A stretch of DNA of 10,017 nucleotides from RUG13091 sp045113315 (GTDB lineage Bacteria > Bacillota_I > Bacilli_A > RFN20 > CAG-826), in the NCBI GenBank assembly GCA_045113315.1, contig JBGUIX010000004.1, forward strand, positions 1-10,017, written 5' to 3'. Numbering within the stretch: the stretch's first letter is position 1; every line of letters starts with the position of its first letter. Positions 6,763 to 10,017 of this stretch are shown here, in pieces. Under the pieces are notes generated by a model. That model had not been told where the DNA came from and did no database searches. It was given only the letters and a program-made list of their open reading frames with translations. The position numbers and the translations under genes were made by a program.

Positions 6763-8035
6763 GACTTTTCGTACTTTTTCTTTAGGCTGCAAAGTTAATT
6801 CTTATGAATGCTCTGCGCTTTCATCTACCCTTTTATCTAGAGGATATAAGGAAGATAAAGAAAATCCTGATGTTATTATCATTAACACTTGTTCGGTAAC
6901 TTCAACTGCTGATCAAAAATCACGTCAGCATATTAGAAGTATTATGAAAGATTATCCAAATGCTGTATGTGTAGTGATGGGGTGTTATGCGCAAGGCAAT
7001 CATGAATTTATTTCTAATGAAATAAAACCACACATTTTAGTGGGTACATCTAACCGTCACCTAATCCCAGATTTAATCGATGAGTATTACCAAAACGGAA
7101 ATAATATTGTGAAGGTAGATACTAATCCTCGTTTATATAAATACGAGGAGTTAGGAGTGACCTCTTTTAGTGAAAATATCCGTAGTTATTTAAAGATTCA
7201 AGACGGCTGTGATAATTTCTGTTCATATTGTTTAATTCCTTATCGTCGTGGTAAGGCGAGAAGTAGAAATAAAGAAAATGTCATTGAAGAAGCCAAATAT
7301 TTAATTTCTAAAGGCTATAAAGAAATTGTTTTAACTGGTATTCATGTCGGAGGATATGGAAAGGATTTATCCGACTGTTCTTTTTCCGACTTAGTGGAGT
7401 CTTTATCTAAATTAGATAATTTATATAGATTAAGAATATCTTCTATAGAAGAAAGCGAAATAGATGATAAATTAATCGATTTAGTTATCAATAATCAAGT
7501 TTTAGCTAAACACCTACACATCCCTTTACAAAGTGGTTCGGAAACCGTTTTAAAGAGAATGAACCGTAAATATAGCGTTAATGACTTCTATCAAAAGATT
7601 CATCATATTCATGAATTAAATCCTAATCTTGCCTTAACTAGCGATGTTATCGTCGGCTTTCCAGGAGAAAGCGAAGAAGAATTTCAAGAAACTATCGATT
7701 TTATTAAAAAATGTGGTTTCAACATGTTACATGTCTTCCCATTTTCCGCAAGAGAAGGGACATTAGCTTATAAGATGAAAGATCAAATTGATCCACGTAT
7801 CAAAAAAGAAAGAGCCAGAACCTTAATTGAATTATCAAAAAAACTTTGGGAAGAATACACTGATCGATTTATTGGTAAAGAAGTCGATGTCTTATTAGAA
7901 AATTATGAACCAAATGAAAATATGGGAACTGGTCATACTTCAAATTATATTCATGTCTTAATCAAGGGTTGCGTAGCAAAACCTGGTGACATTATTAGAG
8001 TTAAATTAGAAAAAAGTATGATACTATCAGAATAA
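6755..8035 (+). CDS. mtaB: tRNA (N6-threonylcarbamoyladenosine(37)-C2)-methylthiotransferase MtaB
   Basis: Radical-SAM methylthiotransferase that converts t6A37 to ms2t6A37 in ANN-decoding tRNAs. At 426 aa it has the full three-domain layout. The N-terminal UPF0004 domain carries cluster cysteines C12 (LGCKVN), C46 (NTCSV) and C77 (GCYAQ). The radical-SAM core has C152/C156/C159 (GCDNFCSYC), followed by IPYRRGKARSR. A C-terminal TRAM-like RNA-binding region begins near 370. The GCKVNSYE signature and the length favour MtaB over MiaB or RimO. Its start overlaps the stop of the 250-aa gene by 8 nt with no strong Shine-Dalgarno, suggesting coupling. It is the last gene of the rightward operon; no clear terminator follows, only a 6-bp hairpin at 8046-8062 without a T-run. 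Confidence 0.95.
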   Translation: MNRTFRTFSLGCKVNSYECSALSSTLLSRGYKEDKENPDVIIINTCSVTSTADQKSRQHIRSIMKDYPNAVCVVMGCYAQGNHEFISNEIKPHILVGTSNRHLIPDLIDEYYQNGNNIVKVDTNPRLYKYEELGVTSFSENIRSYLKIQDGCDNFCSYCLIPYRRGKARSRNKENVIEEAKYLISKGYKEIVLTGIHVGGYGKDLSDCSFSDLVESLSKLDNLYRLRISSIEESEIDDKLIDLVINNQVLAKHLHIPLQSGSETVLKRMNRKYSVNDFYQKIHHIHELNPNLALTSDVIVGFPGESEEEFQETIDFIKKCGFNMLHVFPFSAREGTLAYKMKDQIDPRIKKERARTLIELSKKLWEEYTDRFIGKEVDVLLENYEPNENMGTGHTSNYIHVLIKGCVAKPGDIIRVKLEKSMILSE

Positions 8036-8067
8036 AATAAGAAAGTTTAGAACTTGTCTAAAAATAG

Positions 8068-8097
8068 TTGACTTTAAAGGCTTATTATTAATATAAT
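8068..8097 (+). promoter_or_regulatory. Sigma-A-type promoter of rpmF
   Basis: TTGACT (8068-8073) and TATAAT (8092-8097) are separated by 18 nt. This is the best promoter match in the window. Predicted start is near 8104, giving a leader of about 24 nt that contains GGAGGA at 8114-8119. A TTTAGA/TCTAAA hairpin (8046-8062) lies just upstream of the -35. Confidence 0.75.
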
Positions 8098-8127
8098 TAA
8101 CGACGATAAAAACGGAGGAAAACCAAT

Positions 8128-8388
8128 ATGGCAGTCCCACAAAGAAGAATTAGCAAAACTCGTAAAAGACTTAGAAGAACACACTTCAAATTAAATGCTG
8201 TCGGTCTAGTGACATGCCCACAATGTGGTGCGATGATTAAATCTCATCACGTCTGTCCAAAATGTGGCTATTATGATGGCAAGACCGTTGTTAATAATGG
8301 TAAAGTCGTAAAAGCGGAAGTTAAAAAAGCTCCAGCTAGCAAAAAGCCAGCTACGAAAAAAGCTCCAGCTAAGAAGAGTGAAAAATAA
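8128..8388 (+). CDS. rpmF: 50S ribosomal protein L32 with Lys/Ala/Pro-rich C-terminal tail
   Basis: Large-subunit protein L32, zinc-binding (C+) form. MAVPQRRISKTRKRLRRTH is the family N-terminus, and C30/C33 plus C43/C46 (CPQCG, CPKCG) form the zinc ribbon. The usual protein ends near residue 57-60; this one has 86 aa, continuing into a tail of KKAP/KKPA units (about 63-86). The tail contains a 16-nt exact DNA repeat at 8323-8338 and 8356-8371 (33-nt, 11-codon period). A strong GGAGGA precedes the ATG by 8 nt. It has its own promoter and its own terminator. In many Firmicutes rpmF follows yceD; here it follows mtaB, so the location is unusual. Confidence 0.97.
   Translation: MAVPQRRISKTRKRLRRTHFKLNAVGLVTCPQCGAMIKSHHVCPKCGYYDGKTVVNNGKVVKAEVKKAPASKKPATKKAPAKKSEK
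8323..8371 (+). repeat. 33-nt-period direct repeat encoding the L32 tail
   Basis: AAAAAAGCTCCAGCTA occurs exactly at 8323-8338 and 8356-8371. Each copy encodes KKAPA, with a related KKPAT unit between. The pattern suggests the L32 tail grew by tandem duplication. Confidence 0.8.
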
Positions 8389-8393
8389 AGATT

Positions 8394-8417
8394 AGGTCGA
8401 TAGACCTTTTCTTTTTT
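8394..8417 (+). terminator. Rho-independent terminator of rpmF
   Basis: AGGTC (8394-8398), loop GATA, GACCT (8403-8407), then TTTCTTTTTT to 8417. The 5-bp stem is short but the T-run is strong. The hairpin overlaps the possible -35 of deoC. Confidence 0.65.
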
Positions 8418-8425
8418 GTTATAAT
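8397..8425 (+). promoter_or_regulatory. Promoter of deoC, overlapping the rpmF terminator
   Basis: A TGT-TATAAT extended -10 (8417-8425) has a weak TCGATA (8397-8402) 17 nt upstream. Predicted start is near 8432, leaving a 13-nt leader made up almost entirely of the ribosome binding site GGAGAT (8433-8438). The ATG inside TATAAT at 8424 is therefore promoter, not start codon. Confidence 0.55.
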
Positions 8426-8444
8426 GAAAAAAGGAGATAAAAAT

Positions 8445-9080
8445 ATGTCATACAACAAATTAATTGATCACACTTTATTAAAGCAAGATGCTTCTCCAGA
8501 ACAAATTGTTAAATTATGTGAAGAAGCCAAACAATTTGATTTCATGAGTGTTTGTGTTAATCCTGCTTATGTCCCATTAGCCGCGGAATGCTTAAAAGGT
8601 AGCGATGTTAAAGTTTGTACAGTTATCGGATTCCCATTAGGTATGAATTTAACTAAAACTAAAGTAGAAGAAGCGGAGTTATGCATTAAACAAGGTGCTG
8701 ATGAAATCGATATGGTTATCAATGTCGGTATGTTAAAAGCCGGACATGATGATTACGTCAAAGAAGAAATCCGTTTATTAAAAGAAGTGGCGGGATCTAA
8801 AGTCCTTAAGGTCATTATCGAAACCTGCTTATTGACCGATGAAGAAAAAGTGAGAGCTTGTAAATTATCTAAAGAAGCGGGTGCAGACTTTGTGAAAACA
8901 TCCACAGGATTTTCCACTGGTGGTGCGACTGTTCACGATGTCAAATTAATGAGAGAAACAGTTGGTCCAAATATGGGTGTTAAAGCGAGTGGTGGAGTGA
9001 GAACCCACGAAGATTTACTCGCCATGGTGGAAGCTGGTGCATCACGTATCGGAACATCTAACGGCACAAAGATTCTCTAA
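8445..9080 (+). CDS. deoC: Deoxyribose-phosphate aldolase DeoC
   Basis: Class I aldolase that splits 2-deoxyribose-5-phosphate into glyceraldehyde-3-phosphate and acetaldehyde, allowing salvage of deoxynucleosides for carbon. It is 211 aa, the short bacterial form. Catalytic residues are Asp89 in DEIDMVIN, the Schiff-base Lys151 in DFVKTSTGF and Lys180 in GVKASGGVR, corresponding to D102, K167 and K201 of E. coli DeoC. I chose the ATG at 8445, preceded by GGAGAT, because it gives the normal MSYNKLIDHTLL start; an in-frame ATG at 8424 falls inside the -10 box. deoP, deoB and deoR are absent, so this copy is uncoupled from a deo operon. I recall deoC near mtaB and rpsU in some Bacilli, which would make this placement ancestral. 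Confidence 0.96.
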   Translation: MSYNKLIDHTLLKQDASPEQIVKLCEEAKQFDFMSVCVNPAYVPLAAECLKGSDVKVCTVIGFPLGMNLTKTKVEEAELCIKQGADEIDMVINVGMLKAGHDDYVKEEIRLLKEVAGSKVLKVIIETCLLTDEEKVRACKLSKEAGADFVKTSTGFSTGGATVHDVKLMRETVGPNMGVKASGGVRTHEDLLAMVEAGASRIGTSNGTKIL

Positions 9081-9092
9081 TAGAGAAAATCT
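9070..9092 (+). terminator. Hairpin over the deoC stop codon, weak terminator candidate
   Basis: AGATTCTCT (9070-9078) pairs with AGAGA..ATCT (9082-9092) through 9 bp with a 2-nt bulge and a 3-nt loop spanning the stop codon. Only a mixed A/T tail follows, so termination may be inefficient. A second imperfect hairpin (ATTGC...GCAAT, 9113-9137) follows before the rpsU -10 and could contribute. Confidence 0.35.
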
Positions 9093-9130
9093 ATCAATTT
9101 ATCGATATATTTATTGCTAGCTATTTATAG

Positions 9131-9160
9131 TTGCAATTTAATTTGTATTAGTAATATAAT
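9131..9160 (+). promoter_or_regulatory. Promoter of rpsU
   Basis: TTGCAA (9131-9136) and TATAAT (9155-9160) are separated by 18 nt. Predicted start is near 9167, just before a small hairpin at 9168-9178. The -35 overlaps the right arm of the imperfect inverted repeat at 9113-9137. Confidence 0.6.
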
Positions 9161-9167
9161 ATAGCAA

Positions 9168-9178
9168 GTGCGAAGCAC
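9168..9178 (+). promoter_or_regulatory. GTGC-GAA-GCAC mini-hairpin at the 5' end of the rpsU message
   Basis: Four G-C/A-T pairs close a GAA triloop; the core GCGAAGC is known as an unusually stable mini-hairpin. It would form at the extreme 5' end of the transcript, 4 nt before the GGAGGTGA site (9183-9190). It could protect the message or modulate initiation; function is inference. Confidence 0.35.
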
Positions 9179-9194
9179 GAATGGAGGTGAAACT

Positions 9195-9371
9195 ATGCCA
9201 AAAACAGTTGTTCGTGAAAACGAAACACTTGATGATGCATTACGCAGATTCAAAAGACAAGTTAATAAGGCTGGTACCATTCAGGAGTGCCGCCGCAGAG
9301 AATCTTTCTTAAAGAAAGGTCTTAAAAGAAAACTAAAAAGCGAAAACGCTCGTCGTAAAAATCGCAAATAG
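9195..9371 (+). CDS. rpsU: 30S ribosomal protein S21
   Basis: Small-subunit protein S21, located near the anti-Shine-Dalgarno end of 16S rRNA and needed for efficient initiation. It is 58 aa, the usual bacterial length, beginning MPKTVVRENETLDDALRRFK with the conserved basic R/K-rich helix to the end (ARRKNRK). The ATG at 9195 follows a very strong GGAGGTGA (9183-9190) by 4 nt. A longer frame from a GTG at 9168 would start inside the leader hairpin and is rejected. A terminator follows and then the initiator tRNA, 33 nt after the stop. Its place downstream of mtaB matches the Bacillus yqeU-yqeV-rpsU order. Confidence 0.97.
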   Translation: MPKTVVRENETLDDALRRFKRQVNKAGTIQECRRRESFLKKGLKRKLKSENARRKNRK

Positions 9372-9376
9372 TTTAT

Positions 9377-9400
9377 AGGGGTCCTGAATTGGACCCTTTA
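9377..9400 (+). terminator. Hairpin between rpsU and tRNA-fMet
   Basis: GGGTCC (9379-9384), 6-nt loop TGAATT, GGACCC (9391-9396), then TTTAA. An outer A-T and a G-T pair can extend the stem. The T-run is only 3 nt, so partial read-through into the tRNA is likely; I see no separate tRNA promoter in the few bases between, which makes read-through or processing plausible. Confidence 0.6.
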
Positions 9401-9404
9401 ACAT

Positions 9405-9481
9405 CGCGGGATAGAGCAGTCTGGTAGCTCGTCGGGCCCATAACCCGGAGGTCGTTGGTTCAAATCCTTCTCCCGCAACCA
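9405..9481 (+). tRNA. Initiator tRNA-fMet (anticodon CAT), with atypical C33 and mismatched T stem
   Basis: A 77-nt cloverleaf with encoded CCA. Initiator hallmarks are the C1-A72 mismatch (9405/9477), the purine-11/pyrimidine-24 pair A11-T24 in the D stem, and three G-C pairs closing the anticodon stem (GGG 9434-9436, CCC 9444-9446). Anticodon CAT is at 9439-9441. Two oddities stand out. Position 33 is C (9438) instead of T, giving a CCCATAA loop. The T stem GTTGG (9454-9458) against CCTTC (9466-9470) leaves two adjacent T-T mismatches. The acceptor, D and anticodon stems otherwise pair, with a T27-G43 wobble. It lies directly after rpsU and is followed by a strong terminator. It is clearly derived from an initiator tRNA; whether this copy is functional is less certain. 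Confidence 0.88.
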
Positions 9482-9493
9482 AATGACCACAAT

Positions 9494-9528
9494 AGGATTG
9501 ATACAAAAGTGTCAGTCCTTTTATTTTT
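9494..9528 (+). terminator. Strong rho-independent terminator after tRNA-fMet
   Basis: AGGATTGATAC (9494-9504), AAAA loop, GTGTCAGTCCT (9509-9519). This is an 11-bp stem in RNA including two G-U pairs, followed by TTTATTTTT to 9528. It closes the rpsU/tRNA transcription unit. Confidence 0.85.
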
Positions 9529-9759
9529 ACAAAAAGCACGATAACATCAACGTTTTTTAACTTAAAATCGTAAAAGTGGTGGCAATCCTCGCCTTTTATA
9601 TGCGTGAAAAATAAAGAAAATAAGAGAAGTTCAAAACAACTAGAACACGATTTGCTTAACTAGAAAACTATTAGCGTTTAACTAGAATACTATTTGGATT
9701 AAATAGTTTTCGAGTTGTTTGTTGTGATAAGATATTAACGAGTTAATAAGGAAACAACT
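9529..9759. other. Gene-free spacer after tRNA-fMet
   Basis: No credible reading frame or RNA gene is visible here. It holds a G+C-richer blip at about 9575-9596 flanked by AAAAG and CTTTT, a purine-rich stretch (9604-9630) and the phased repeat array at 9638-9716. The ribosome binding site of the last gene ends the stretch. I found no convincing -35/-10 pair; the best -10-like stretch is around 9728-9738. Confidence 0.6.
9638..9716. repeat. Four-copy phased 15-bp repeat array, operator or iteron candidate
   Basis: Core AACTAGAANACTATT occurs at 9638-9652 (one mismatch), 9658-9672 (exact), 9680-9694 (exact) and inverted at 9702-9716 (one mismatch). Copy starts are spaced 20, 22 and 22 bp apart, about two helical turns, so all copies face the same side. 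The last two form an inverted repeat with 5-nt centre GGATT. The array lies 44 bp upstream of the gene starting at 9760. Cooperative binding by a regulator is the simplest reading. Confidence 0.65.
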
Positions 9760-10017
9760 ATGCATCCTGGTCTAATAGTGGCAATAATAGCTTTCTTCAT
9801 TATTTGTTTTGTTATTGTCGTTGTTTCGATTTCAAAATCAGGCTCTAAAACATCTGGTTCTGTAAGAACCACCAAAGAACATAAAGAACCAAGACAACTG
9901 TCTTATAAACAACAAATGTACTTAAATTCACTCAGAGGTGATGAAACAAGTCCATACTCTGGTGCCGCCTATAATATAAGCCAAAGTGCCTATGATGCTT
10001 TTTCTGACTTTATCCAA
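9760..10017 (+). CDS. Partial membrane-anchored protein of unknown function, running off the right edge
   Basis: An ATG at 9760 opens 86 codons without a stop to the window end. AAGGA (9748-9752) lies 7 nt upstream. The N-terminus is a single hydrophobic helix (about residues 4-24, GLIVAIIAFFIICFVIVVV), with no lipobox and no signal-peptidase site. It is followed by a Ser/Lys/Arg-rich segment and then a polar, Tyr/Ser-rich region (QQMYLNSLRGDE; AYNISQSAYDAF). Positive charges after the helix suggest an N-out, C-in anchor, placing the body in the cytoplasm. No family is recognised. The phased repeat array directly upstream suggests this gene is regulated. Confidence 0.75.
   Translation, partial: MHPGLIVAIIAFFIICFVIVVVSISKSGSKTSGSVRTTKEHKEPRQLSYKQQMYLNSLRGDETSPYSGAAYNISQSAYDAFSDFIQ

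Noticed and set aside
8046..8062. TTTAGA/TCTAAA hairpin after mtaB as a terminator
   Set aside because: Short A/T-rich stem without a following T-run; kept only as a note beside the rpmF promoter.
8424..8444. Upstream ATG for deoC
   Set aside because: It lies inside the TATAAT box and before the GGAGAT site; the ATG at 8445 gives the normal DeoC N-terminus.
9168..9194. GTG start giving a longer S21
   Set aside because: It would start in the leader hairpin; the ATG at 9195 has the strong GGAGGTGA and the conserved S21 start.
9333..9539. Minus-strand open frame containing a GEGFEPTTSGLWARR-type sequence
   Set aside because: This is the well-known artefact from translating the antisense of a tRNA-Met gene; it spans the tRNA at 9405-9481.
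9571..9600. T-box- or terminator-like segment (GTGGTGG...CTCGCC between AAAAG and CTTTT)
   Set aside because: Pairing is broken by several mismatches, the T-box core is not matched, no aminoacyl-tRNA synthetase or amino-acid gene follows, and the upstream stem I features are absent.

Overview
The window is AT-rich bacterial DNA with Shine-Dalgarno starts, short intergenic gaps and the standard code: Trp is TGG, and TGA occurs as a stop at 4497-4499. The run rsmE, mtaB, (rpmF, deoC), rpsU resembles the yqeU-yqeV-rpsU neighbourhood of Bacillus. With the low GC, the Lys/Ala/Pro tail on L32 and the fermentative redox genes, this suggests an anaerobic, probably gut-associated Bacilli lineage (Erysipelotrichia / RF39 / Mollicutes-related). 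That placement is inference; no rRNA is present.

Layout. Positions 1-67 hold the start of an unknown minus-strand gene with its own promoter. Next come two tandem hairpins and a minus-strand hypB paralogue (183-848). A 77-bp divergent control region (849-925) carries two promoters and a 7-bp-arm palindrome. Rightwards from it runs an uninterrupted, tightly packed set: second hypB, a 965-aa multi-Fe-S flavoprotein, hypA, a zinc-ribbon membrane protein, rsmE, an unrecognised 250-aa gene and mtaB. Gaps and overlaps in this set are 18 nt or less and I see no internal terminator, so it is probably one operon (926-8035). After it, rpmF, deoC and rpsU each have their own promoter. An initiator tRNA-fMet and a strong terminator follow. 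A 278-bp gene-free stretch then holds a four-copy operator-like repeat array just before a membrane-anchored gene that runs off the right edge.

How the genes fit together. HypA and HypB are the nickel-insertion pair for [NiFe] hydrogenase (and, in some bacteria, urease). Here they flank a GltD-like NAD(P)H/FAD/Fe-S electron-transfer protein, while no hydrogenase subunit and no hypC, D, E or F is present. The co-operonic rsmE and mtaB modify 16S rRNA and tRNA, and rpmF, rpsU and tRNA-fMet also serve translation. Nickel/redox maturation thus appears joined to a conserved translation-maintenance cluster.

Most interesting points: the initiator tRNA has C33 instead of the near-universal U33 and two adjacent U-U mismatches in its T stem; a regularly phased 15-bp repeat array lies at 9638-9716; the two divergent hypB paralogues share a palindrome-containing control region with a possibly leaderless hypB; and the 965-aa oxidoreductase has an unusual cysteine-rich front module.
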